From Apostichopus japonicus (lineage: Eukaryota > Echinodermata > Holothuroidea > Aspidochirotida > Stichopodidae), in NCBI RefSeq assembly GCF_037975245.1, contig NC_092574.1, positions 20,210,213-20,274,212 on the forward strand: a stretch of 64,000 nucleotides of DNA, read 5' to 3'. Every line of letters begins with the position of its first letter. Within the stretch, counting starts at the first letter, position 1. Positions 10,691-22,500 of the stretch are shown piece after piece. The position numbers were made by a program, and so were the translations under genes. The notes below the pieces were generated by a model. The model searched no databases. It worked only from the letters and a program-made list of their open reading frames with translations, and was not told the origin of the DNA.

Positions 10691-11851
10691 GCTTGGATGA
10701 GATGGACATTGCAAGCAAAAGTAATAATAATAATTATGAAAGGGAAATCTGAGCTCCTTCCAGTTATCTTTTGCTTGCATATGTATATGTCAAAATTTTC
10801 ATTTTTTTTGTTTTTTTGACTACCCCTTCCCTGTTGAATTCCTGATTCTGTGAATGAAAAAGGCAGGTGTGATACTGTGCACATGGAATGCAAGGTCCAG
10901 TGGCGTTTGATCGTCAGTAGCAGAGCAAGGGTTCAATGGATAACTCAGCTTGTGCAATTTACAACACAGAATTAGTATTCCTTAAGTCACATGTTTAAGT
11001 GAAATTTTAGCCAAAAGTGTCCTTCAAGGTATTGGTAGTAGTATTGGTATTAGAAGTGAATTGGTAGGGTGGGGGGAGGTTGGGAATGGGATGGGATTTA
11101 AGGGATGGTTGTGGCATTTTATTTGGGATATATAGTTCAATAGCAATATGAAAACACATGACCCTCATCTTGTGTAAACTACTCAATATAGTTCTTTTGC
11201 TTTTCCAAGAGAGTTCCTTTGCTATACTAAAATTATAAAACTGGCACACAATGCTAAAAAGATTTCTAAGTCTGTGACACAATTTCCTTTTTCATGAACA
11301 GGAAATGAAGACTGTTTGTAACTTCAGATGTGGCAAGAGAAGAAGCTACACTGGCAAACTTCAGATATCATCAATTGCTGTGTACAGTTCTGAAGATTAT
11401 CTAGAATTTAATTATATTTGGATTTTGGACGATATTTCATGGCAAGACTCGAAATTGATGATTTCGGAAGGACTCAAAGATATTGATGTGATCCAGTGCT
11501 GTTCACATAGGTCTGTCAATTTATAAGAGGAAGAGGGACATCCTACACGGAGGATGCCGGGAAGTGGATAAGAGGATGCTACTACCGTCTCCTCATTGTC
11601 AGTCCTTCTTCATCTTTTGAGATGTAGTCGTGGAGCTGTGGCCCTGTTTTTCGTTTTAATGAATTTACCTCTTCTATTTTAATTTTATGTTTTTACACAT
11701 TAAGGTCAAAAAGGATATTTCTATGGCAAATTTCCTTATCTGTAGAAAAAAAAGAGGGTAAAAACAAGCAATACTTTGATTTTGCCTATCAAAATAATTC
11801 TTATAAACTTCTTATGTCAAATAAATTGTGGTCAGCTTGTGTAGGATATTT
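10691..11851 (+). other. Probable ZMAT2 3' untranslated region
   Basis: Non-coding sequence downstream of the ZMAT2 stop, ending near an AATAAA at 11820-11825 that could be the poly(A) signal. A 73-codon open frame around 11305-11526 has no recognisable features. No other gene seen. Confidence 0.4.
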
Positions 11852-12185
11852 CCAAATTTAACTCAGATGCTACACTTCACTAGATCTACCTCAAACTACA
11901 TAATCTCCCGAAACCTTTGACAAAACTCACAACATAAATCCAGAATACTATGACAGGGTTACCAACTGAAGTAAGTAGAGAAAGGCTCAGGTTGGGGTAT
12001 TGGATAAGAATGTGGGATCCAAATTTAACTCAGATGCTACACTTCACTAGATCTACCTCAAACTACATAAACTCCCGAAACCTTTGACAAAACTCACAAC
12101 ATAAATCCAGAATACTATGACAAGGTTACCAACTGAAGTAAGTAGAGAAAGGCTCAGGTTGGGGTATTGGATAAGAATGTGGGAT
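11852..12185. repeat. Tandem duplication, 2 x 167 bp
   Basis: Copy 1 (11852-12018) and copy 2 (12019-12185) abut directly and differ at only a few positions (for example TAATCTCC against TAAACTCC, GACAGGG against GACAAGG). The near identity implies a recent local duplication just beyond the ZMAT2 poly(A) signal. No coding content. Confidence 0.93.
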
Positions 12186-15100
12186 CTGTAAAAATTTTAT
12201 TGTGGTTTTGGAGGGAGGTGAAGGAAAATGTTGAGGTTGTAATGGTTTGCAAATGAAAGGCATGATAACCTCTAGATTTATTTGTAATATGAAAACAAGT
12301 TTGAGTGTCGGTAAATATTGAGTCAACTCCAGTTCAGAAGTTGACGATACTGTTTCTGAAATTGGAGGCTGTTTATGTTGAACCTGGTGACAAAACCTCA
12401 TTGATTTGGTAACTATTCTGTTTTCATTTATTTACAATAGTTATTCTGGTATATTTGGTTATGCATTTGTCTGTAACTCTAAACCTTATTTGTTAATGTG
12501 ATGCATTCCCATTTACCAAACTATTCCGCCCATCATAGTTAACGAGTGTGCATTAAATGGGGTGAGAAGGCATGAAGGGGGAGTATGGAGGGGGTGACCA
12601 AGAGAAGGCAGTGAATGGGGAGGAAGGAGGGGGTGACCAAGAGAAGGCAGATTTGGGGAAGGAAGGAGGCGGTGGTAATGTTTAACATTGCTTGTAGGTT
12701 GAGTATATCTTGTATATGTTAAGTTATGAATTTGACAAAAACACTGGCAAGGTATTAGAGTAACAGAAGTGATCTGGCAGTGTCCGTATCACCACTTTTT
12801 CTGCCAAGTTTAGGTAGCTCCTGAATGTTGCTGTACTTCTTTAAGTTCTCTCTCTGTTTAGGAGCAAAAGTAACACATTTTTTATGCCGTTTTACGCAAA
12901 AACGTTACTTGAGAGCTGATACTCAGGTTTGTGTTTCTTGTAATATCCTTTTTTCACATTGGTGTAACTATTAAAGAGGGGGTGAGGGAAGGAGTGATTT
13001 GATAGTTGGGGCAGGGGGAGGGTGCAAGGGGATGTTCCCATCTTCCCATGCAGATCACTTTTGCCTATAAGCCTGCACTTACTTGTAAAAATATTTTGTT
13101 CATTTCTGTTATTCTTACTGATGAAATGCATTCCATAGATATTGAATGAATAATAATATATGAGTGTTTGCAGAGGGGTAAATTTCATCTCTGAGTAGGT
13201 GTTTTAAATATCTTCACATCTTATTCTCCAAGTGTCCAATTTTAGAAATAATAGATATGAATACTTAAAAATAAGATAGATATGTTTATCATTGTTTCAG
13301 TTTTTGGAAAGTTTCCTGTTTGCATTTGTGTGAAGCAGAGGTATGGCAGAGGCCCTTTAAATAATTTTGTCTACCCCATCCCCTCCCTCTCTGAAGTGAC
13401 AATTTAGAAAGAATTCAGAAGACTTGCAAAATAGTAAAGCCTCATAGTTTGTGCTTAGTATTTAAGCATTGATTATGTTATGTGTACTATAGCTGTTGTA
13501 AGGAACCAGTTTTCATTGTTGAAATTTGAGTGCACAAAGATTTTCACCTTTATCTCATTTGCTTCGTGTGCACACACTTACGTTACCCCATGGTATCCTT
13601 GGCTTTGATTTAAGATAGTCAAGTGTGGCAGATGTGGGGGGGGGGGAGGGGGAGGGGTGACTGCATGAAAATGGGGTTGATTTGTATATGAATTCTATAA
13701 ATGTTAGGCTATCAATATCTTGGCAGGTGTGGCATAGGTTTGGTGACCCTCTTTCCAGGGCAGGATCCAGGATATTATAAAAGAAGGTGTGGGTTCATTC
13801 AAACCATCTCACATGTAGGGACGACACCTGCGAACCTACCCCAGCAGCAATATTGAAAGTTTTAATTAGGTCTATAATTAAACCTAAACAGTGGCAAGGT
13901 TGTGGTCATAACTACTTTTGGATTCTTGTGGAAGGTTGAAAGTAGAGGGGAGCATAACACATCCCCCTCCCCACCGACCCCCCCCCCCCGAACTCACCAC
14001 CTGGTATCTGCGGCTGCCAAAAGCAGCCAAACAGGAGACATCTAAATTCAAAAGACTCGTTACTTGAAGGAGCAAAAAGTAAACGATACAATTAACCCAT
14101 TTTAATTAGCTTTGACTATCAAAATGACCATAATGCCAAAATGTCATTTCAAATTCTTAGCACTTGTAATTTATCTTTCCAATAATGCAATATCCACCAC
14201 TGCAACCATCTACATGTAGCAAGATAAAATCGTCCGATGAAAAGAAACATATACCAAATTTGCCGTACCGTGTAGATTAATTTGGGTGATAACCAGATAT
14301 ACGACATATTTGCCTACGAATAGTATGTTTTAATTCCACATGAATATCTTACAATGCAAACCTTTTTAATTTGAAGTAGTTTTGTAGTTGTATCAAACAA
14401 GTAAAGCAAAAATAGTAGTGAAATGTACTCTATCAATATATGAACTATTAAATTACAGTAGTATTAATTATTTAGATGAAATTGATACGACTTGCTTTTA
14501 CATACAACACCCAATACTAAATTCAAGCTAGCAAAATTTAATTGCATATATAAACGATTTAATCCTCCTTGTACAACTGAGTTATGATCCAGCGAAAGAT
14601 GTGGGTAGGGGGAGTGGGGATGGGATGTCCAAGCTAAGATCACAGGACTAGGCAAGTTTCTCGTGACTAAAATATAAAGTACATCTGATTATGGGTTAGC
14701 TTACTGTCAGGAGTATATGATAACTGACAAAATCAGTTTTACCCTCCCCCCTCCCACTGATCAAGCCTAATTATTGTACAATGTTTGACTTAATTAATTA
14801 CGGACGTCAAATATCAGTATACAATTGCTGTTTCTTCTCGATAATGTAATAAATCGCCACTCTTGCGTTATTCAGCTTCGTATAGGTTACACATGATGCA
14901 ATAATCCCTCACTCTTACGCTAAACATATAAACTGTGACGGGTATATAGGCGTAATATCAAATAGAAGTCTAGTATGGATGATAATGCAATTAAGGTTTA
15001 AAAAAAATCCGCTCAGTTATGTTTTCTAGGTTACATATGCCATATACATTCACCCCGATTAGTTGATACCTAAAATTGGCTTACTTAAAAAATACTTATC

Positions 15101-15222
15101 ATAAATGAAGTTAAACAATACACAATATGAAGTATTATTAATGACATGTATGTACGTTAATTTGAGCGCAAGTGCTCAACCAATTTGAAACCGCTGTTCC
15201 GACGTTTCTGGGCTGTAAGTTC
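12186..15222. other. Intergenic region between ZMAT2 and the sHSP gene
   Basis: No gene recognised. It contains a short tandem repeat around 12590-12660 in which GTGACCAAGAGAAGGCAG occurs twice within purine-rich sequence. It also has G/C runs near 13640 and 13980, often seen in degraded MITE ends. The last part probably contains the 3' untranslated region of the minus-strand sHSP gene. Confidence 0.4.
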
Positions 15223-16017
15223 TCAATCCTTATTCTCGACATTCGTGTGATCCCCCTGAGCTGTAGACTCGCCTTTGACCTTCGGATCGACCTTTTCCGT
15301 AAATTGATCATTTCCGCTAGAAGGCGCATCACTTGCAGCTGTCTTAGGTTCGTCTTTCACAATCCGCGGTTCCTGTTGAATAGGAATATGTCGCTCATTT
15401 TGGACCTCAGCTTGTTGCAATCTTGGTGCCTCGATGTTCAGAATACCTTCGGCGGTGAGAGTCGAGACAAAGTTAGTGTCATCTACATCCATGGGCAGGT
15501 TGTAAGAATGTGCAAATTGACGATTTACGTAATGGCTATTGTCTCCGCGTTCTTCATGTTTACCTTCAATTTGCAGACATCTCCCAATAATCTTCACTTT
15601 GATTTCCTCTGGTTTAAATACCTCACCAACTTTGAGAGAAACTTTGAATATTTCGTTTCCCTTGCCATCCTCAGGAGAAATCTCTTGTCCAAATCCAGGA
15701 GACTCTGTACAATTTTTCGCTTGTTTCTCACCATGATTTGTCGTGGCATCGGACTTTGCGGGGCTCGGTTCATCCTCGCACCAAAACGATTCTGCAGACA
15801 GATCAGCGATGCGGTTAAGATTCTCAAACATTTGGGAGTGTTTTTCCAAGATTCGACTTAAATTGTGAGGTCCAAAGGAAGGCAACATCGCAGGATGTCC
15901 CCATCCACTGTGCATCCACGGTCTCATGCCCCAATGATCATAACATACGCGCGGAGAAACTTCCTTAGCCAGTCGACGGGCCAGGCGGAAGGTAGGTATC
16001 AGTCGAAATGAAGACAT
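15223..16017 (-). CDS. Small heat-shock protein (alpha-crystallin / HSP20 family)
   Basis: Intronless frame, 264 aa from the chosen Met (MSSFRLIPTF). An in-frame upstream Met at 16116 would add 33 residues, but it lies very close to the expected transcription start, so the internal Met is preferred. The N-terminal part is Trp/His/Pro-rich (HWGMRPWMHSGWGHP). An alpha-crystallin domain covers about 121-198 (EIFKVSLKVGEVFKPEEIKV, then FAHSYNLPMDVD and the conserved AEGILNIEAP). A HIPIQ motif at 210-214 matches the I-x-I tail motif that docks between dimers. A charged tail follows. Family members are ATP-independent holdases that keep unfolding proteins soluble. The TATA box and heat-shock elements upstream support stress induction. 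The exact orthologue is not assigned because animal sHSPs diversify by lineage. Confidence 0.92.
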   Translation of the reverse strand: MSSFRLIPTFRLARRLAKEVSPRVCYDHWGMRPWMHSGWGHPAMLPSFGPHNLSRILEKHSQMFENLNRIADLSAESFWCEDEPSPAKSDATTNHGEKQAKNCTESPGFGQEISPEDGKGNEIFKVSLKVGEVFKPEEIKVKIIGRCLQIEGKHEERGDNSHYVNRQFAHSYNLPMDVDDTNFVSTLTAEGILNIEAPRLQQAEVQNERHIPIQQEPRIVKDEPKTAASDAPSSGNDQFTEKVDPKVKGESTAQGDHTNVENKD

Positions 16018-16163
16018 TATTCTTGTCAAGTTGTCAACCCCTTGGAATCGAAGCAAGAATATTAAAAGTACACACTTTCCAATGGATCGAGTGAGTGTTA
16101 AAATGTAGTGCGACAAGATGGTGCTCTAAACGAATGTTATCCGCAAATTACAGGCACTGCAAT

Positions 16164-16261
16164 TTATATACTAGAGAATTTTCTGGTTCATTCGGTCGTG
16201 TGTGACGTAATACAAAGCAGTTATTGCGAGAAACTTCTACTGAGCTGCTAAACGAAACTTC
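16164..16261 (-). promoter_or_regulatory. sHSP promoter: TATA box and three heat-shock elements
   Basis: Read on the minus strand, a TATATAA box lies at 16164-16170, about 150 bp upstream of the chosen start codon. Just upstream is GAAttTTC (16176-16183), followed by two copies of GAAacTTC (16230-16237 and 16254-16261). GAAnnTTC is the head-to-head pair of nGAAn units bound by heat-shock factor. A TATA box with several such sites within 100 bp is the classic arrangement of inducible hsp genes. Confidence 0.75.
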
Positions 16262-16562
16262 TAATAATTTTAAATAAAATATATTATCATATTACATTAA
16301 TAAAACCACAATTATTAATATAAAAATATTTATTTACTATTTTAATGTATCAAAAGTTATTCATTTGCATCTGTGTCATAAAACAGCATATTTTTGTAGA
16401 CCTTTAATTTTGTTATTTGTTTCTATATGGCAACGTAAAGTTGCGACATTGCACGGTTTGTGTTGTGAATTTTCTTGCATGGTAAGGCATATTGGTATTG
16501 CACTACTACTAGTACACAGTGGTTTGCATATCACATGCGAGTCCATCAGGGCTTTTCACACC

Positions 16563-19500
16563 ATGACAACATATCATGACGAAGTGGAAATTGAAGATTT
16601 CGAATACGATGAAGAAGCAGAGACTTACTACTACCCTTGTCCATGTGGAGACCGATTTGAAATAACGAAGGTTCATAAAATGTCTTGATCTTTCAGTAAT
16701 TAATCACTTACGTAAGCATTGTAATTTGTATCTACGCCTAACCCTACTTTGGCCATATTAGGGAACCTGTTCCACGAAATAATTTCGGCCTACAGACATC
16801 AACTTTGCACAGATTATCTTTGAACACATCATCTTTGCATACATTTACTGACATGCCTTTTAGTTATTAATACAAGTATTGAATATTAAGTTAGAGTTAT
16901 GGTTAGGGAGAAAGAGGTTCAGTGCAGAGGTTACCATTAAGGTCTTATATGAGTTTTAATTATCAAAGAGAAAAGGCTAAATTCTGTGTAGCCCCAACTA
17001 TAGCCAGGAAATCCCAAGTGACTGCAACTGATGGGCTAGACCAGCCACTGGCCATACATACTAGAAATACCATCTGGCTGAGTTGCACATCATGAATTTT
17101 AAAAGGTAATTTGAAAAGTTCACACAGAAAGTGTGAATGCTACTTTAAGAAGTTACCATAAATTTATACATTATCACATGTGTGCATTCCACCACTTTGC
17201 ACGTAGGGGTCTCAAAATTCCACTTTTATTCGATAGTCGAGGAGACGCCCCTCCAATTATGTCCCTTCCCAATTTTGTGGTTCACATTTATAGTAACCAA
17301 CATTGTATCAGGAAAAGTTGGGAGCTATGTAGACTGATCATGCTGATGTTTTGATAGCCTAACTTGTGTATGCATTGAGTTAAAGGAGCTTAAACCATTT
17401 GTTTGGTTATCACTTGGTCAGTATAATTCCTCCTAATGAAAAATAATGATTTGTATAATATCGGATGTAGATGGTGTTTGCTTTTAAGTCTTTGGCCTTA
17501 AATTTTTTGGAAGGCCTTATGTAGGCTAATTACATATTCAAATTGACAAATTCATATTGCAAAAAGTTACCAAAATGTATGTTTTAATGAAGTTTAAAAG
17601 AAAGAAAAGAAACTATACAGGTTAAAATCATAATGTGATTATTTTATTTATATCACAGGATGACTTGGCTAATGGTGAAGATGAGGCTACATGTCCCAGC
17701 TGCTCCTTAGTTGTTAAAGTCATCTATGACATCGTAAGTAAAGATCTTCAAAACCTTACTTTCTTTTTATTATCTACTTGTTGATTTATGTTTCCTTTAA
17801 ATATGATATATTTGGAATTTTTCTTTGTTGCCATTCTGCTGTGCATTTAGAATTTCATCAAAAGGTTTAGGGGCCTTTTCCAAACTCGCCGTTGCGGTAT
17901 GCCGCGGAAGAGCACAGCTCGTGTGCACTCAGGTGTGTCTCATTATTGCAGCAAGCTCAAGTGATCACTCCCGAGCCTTTCCGAAATATTCCACCACAGA
18001 GCTAGCATGCACTTAATCCGATTAGAGTTACAAAGAAAGCACTGCTGCTAGGAGCAGAAACGATCGATACTCTCAGTCCAGGAAGTTATTATACTGTAGT
18101 GATTTACTGAATTTGACCTACTGTTTCGTCAAGAAAGTGTTTCCCCACCTATTGTTGTTTACAACATCGTAACTACAACTATCGTAATACAAGCACCATC
18201 AGTATGCACCTTGTCAAATTCGTAGGCATGCATGAGCCTATCCTAGGCCTACATTGCACAACAACGGCCCACAATAAACTTTCAAGAAAGGAAAACTTTG
18301 ACTTTCTGTTGAAGTTGTCACTTCCTAACAAAAATCGATGTTAATTATTTTTTTAAGTTTATGGCATATATAAAAAGGTCTTAAATGCAACCTCTTGGTA
18401 AAAATTGTTCCGTTTGTACATTTATTGCCCTTATCGAGCACTGAGTTATGGCCAAGTCACGCAGTTCATTGAAAAGCATCTAGCCTAGCATGTGTGAAAT
18501 AGCGTTATGTGCTGCGCGTTTGAATATGGAAGTGTTTCCAGCATATCTCTCGCCGCCTAGCGCTAGTTTCCGTCAAGAAAGGAGTCCGTGGCTTCGGCCT
18601 TAATTATATTTAGACGCTCAATATGTACTGCGCTTGCTGCTTAGTATATGTGCAATGAACGTAATTTTATCAGAGGGCAAACAGATCGAACCTATTATAC
18701 TGTACGCGTGCTTCCCATCGTCGGCATAAATTTTGTCTGGGTGTTTTAACTCCTTTATTCCCAATTGTGATCATATAATTGTTCCCCTGGGGGAAAAATA
18801 TTAACACATTGTAATTACTTAAAATCTGTTCATTTTGTCAATAGGGACCCAAGTATTGACAAATAGGTATTGAAATGAGGTTTTAATTTTTATAATTTTT
18901 AAAAGTGTTGTTTATTGATGCAGCCTGCAGTCTGTCTTATGTGCAAAATAAAGCTATGGCAAGCTCTCTAGTGTATTCCTATCTCGAGTAATGACTTTCT
19001 AAAAACAATGGTCCACATTTGGACCATCTGAAGGGAGGGAGTTAATACCGATAACTTTAAGAAAGCCATTTATAGCGTCCGAATTGACTAGCACATAAAA
19101 CTTTTGGCTAGATAATTTTTTATGTATCTTTTAAAACAACATTCTGTTACGTTTTCATACCATCATAAATCCAACACAACTTTATTATTTTTCACCTTTA
19201 TCGACCAGACTATAAGGACTTCGCAAAAAACAGACCAACTGACACCCATCGTTAATATATTGAACACAATCTTTATTACAAAACATTTCTTAAGACAAAA
19301 CAGCAAGAAAATATAAAGAAATTACAAAAGAGCTAGTCTTCGTCCTTCTGACCTACATCTGTCGTTTATTGCTACACGGAGTTTACCGAAAGCTTCGGTT
19401 GTTTGTGTGCAACCCTGGAACTCCAGCTCTGCCTGCCTTAGAATGGCTTTGACCTTTGAACGGTCCAACTGGAGTTTGGTTACTTTTCCCACACCCGTTA

Positions 19501-22500
19501 CAACTAATCCCCCGTCATAATTACTCTGCAACATCTCATCCGAGCTAAAGAAATGAGGCATCAGCCTGCGAACAAAAGACGTTGCAGTGGATGATCCCAA
19601 AAAGTATTGTTCGTACTTGTCCTTGTCTACAAATATAGCGTTCTGGCTATCCACCGGTATTTTCACCAGATTGCCAAGGAGGGTTCCGTAAAAAGGAGAA
19701 ATCCTCCTAGACGATCTTCCAGTTGGCGTCTCAGGGGAGTTGCAATCTCCGCGGTTAGGTCTGCGAGGTGTACCGTTCTCCGATCCATTCTTGCGGTTCA
19801 CTCTTTGAGTTATCAAATTTTGAAGAGAATCTCCCTGGTGCTTGACCTCAGCAATTGCTTCAAGCATCGCATTAAGTTTTTCCTGAAATGTTTCAGTTAT
19901 GCTACTTTGAAAAAGTTTGAAGTCCGATTTCAGCTCCTGTACGTCTTTCCTTACACTTTGAAGTTCGCTTCTAAGTTCATTGAACTTTTTCGCAGTCTCA
20001 AACTGAACTGCTGGATTGACGTCGTCAAGGCGTTTATCTGCAATGTCCGTTTCCTCAAGGCGAAGACAAGGTGGCTGGGTGTCTGCCGTCGGTGAAACGG
20101 AGCTTCTAACTTCCGACTCTTGTACGTGAGGTGGATGGTTTACCTCTTCGCCACCACGAGAATTTAACAATGTCGATATCGGGGCATCGTCCTCAGCATC
20201 CAACATCGGTTCTTGTTGAACCTCGTGCTCACCTTTAAATGAAAAGGATTGGGAGGGTCAGGAAAAACATATATGTTCCTTGATAAATGGTCTATCTTAC
20301 GAACACTGCATAAAACTAAACATTTATTGACTTGGTGTACATTTGACTTGAGGAGGGGCTAACAAGATATGTTACCTTTTTCATTCATTTTTTTTTATAT
20401 TTCGGTGACAATCGTATTATTAATATGCAAAGCGATGTTTATTTTGGAAGTTACTATATAGTTGTGTGTACACGGAAGTGATCCACGACAGAGGACTATA
20501 CATAAATCTATATGACTAATACGTCATCAGATAAAAATAACGAATGGCTTGGGAATATGAAGAAATGAATGAAGCTATCACATATTAAAGTTTGGTATAG
20601 TAAATCAGGGTAAAAAAAAACAGGGTAGTTGGGGTAAAAAAAAGCCACCCCCACTACAAGTCGTGAGAAATTGAAACACATTTTTGTATGGTGTATGTGA
20701 AAACCATGGTGCCCAAGTCAATTCTGACATACTTTATATATTGTTACTATTCTTTTCCATCAGCGTACCGATACTTTTAGCGCCGATTTTTCCCATACTC
20801 TAAAAATAGCAAATATTTAGGTTCTGAACACTGTCCTTTAACTAATTTATCCCGCCAAAAAATATTAGAACTGATATAGAGGATTTTGTTTCTTGGTTAT
20901 GATAACAAGAGGTGTACCTACATGAATCAGTAATGTAATTACCCGCACGATCTGCCAGTTTTCTCGAATGACGTGGATTTTTTTTTACCCCAGGGTTTTG
21001 TGTCCGTTTGGGGTAAAAAAAGACCAATCCTATTTTCCTCCCAAAATGGTTTTTATTTATCACAGAATGTTAGAACTGCTATATGATTGACACAGGGAGT
21101 ACATCTATGCTCCTCTAATTTCTACCAATATAATAATTTACATTTTTATAACTAACTGTTGCCTGTTCTTAACCCAAGTTATTGCTATGTTAGCCTAGTG
21201 TTATAGCCTAACACAATATATGTCTGTTGCATACGGTTATCTTGTTATATTTAGAGTCCTAAATTATTCTCTACCCTAAGTCCCAACCCCACAGCTGGAT
21301 GTGATACTAATATATAGGTTAAACTTTAAGGAAACGGGTTTTTTTTTACCCCGTCTTACTATATATATTATTTCGAGGATCAGCTGTTCTGAAAAGGATA
21401 TTCTAAGAGTATCTGCTCAATGCTAAAGCCAATGTCATTAAACAATTTAAACATTATGAGAATGATGAAAAGTATGAACCTACCATCTATGGCTTTGATC
21501 ACTGCCTTATAAACTCGTCCTGATGATCGCCACCTCACCAGGGCTGTCACACCGATACTTAGCTTACTTCGGTGGGGTTTTAGCACACATTTTGCCCGGA
21601 CAGTGGATTCTCGCCCACGATCCCTTGCGGGTTCCATCCAGCAAACTACAACGGAAGTGTTGGCTGTGATTTTGGGAGCCATAATGTCACAGTAGCAATA
21701 TGGAATAGAGTAGATCCAAATGAAAAAGGCAACGAGTCGTTTTCGCCGAGTGGTAGGTGCAATATAGGGACACTATCGTCGCGAATACTTTTTTAAACCA
21801 ATTTTAAACCGCATCAAAGCGCAAACATGGGCCAATAGCTGCACTGCTCTAGTTCAACGCACAATTGCGCGCGGGGGATCAAACAGCAAATACAATAGGG
21901 CCGTTTAGGGTGTAATAAATTTGTTTTGTCTGGGGATTATCGGCAGGGTGAATGAAGTTAATAGGGAATAAATTGTGCAGAAAGCTATTATACCGTTCAA
22001 TCTCGGAGAGTCACTATATCAATACATCAGTTTCAGTCAAGACCAAACTTTTCCGATATCAATTTAATGAAAGTTCAGCGTTATATGCAGCTACCAAACT
22101 TCTGAATATTTCCTAATCAAAATGGACGCAGAAAGTGATTGTTCACTTGATTCGTGGCTCGATGCTCGATTTGATTACGAAGACAAGGAAAACTGTCCAG
22201 AAGAATTTCCGACGTTGACCTCGATATGGACACAAGAGAGCAGAATAAGTGTAAGTTCATAATCCATTTTGATTCCGACCAAGCATTGAAGAAGCCCCTC
22301 CCCAGTTTTTTTTTTCAGCACGCCCTGTATAAATACTGTATAACACATTAAGTTTCTTATTTCAGAAATATAAATACTGAGGGAAAATTATACTTAAAAG
22401 AATCTAAACTAAGAAGAACAACATATGCAAAGTCCGCCGAAATACCGTTTTTTTTTCTAAGTTAATATACATTAAAGTGTGTGGCGGAAGGAAAAAATCG

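Noticed and set aside
11305-11526. 73-codon frame downstream of ZMAT2
   Set aside because: No family features; lies between the ZMAT2 stop and its poly(A) signal.
16365-16562. N-terminal extension of DPH3 by 66 residues
   Set aside because: Known DPH3 proteins start right before the HDEVEIEDF block; the extension has no conservation features and is probably 5' leader.
21380-21483. Continuation of the BEN exon 1 frame into a hydrophobic stretch ([10 protein letters not shown])
   Set aside because: It lies past a good donor (G/GTAGG). The spliced frame joins the coiled-coil exon in phase, so this is intron read-through.
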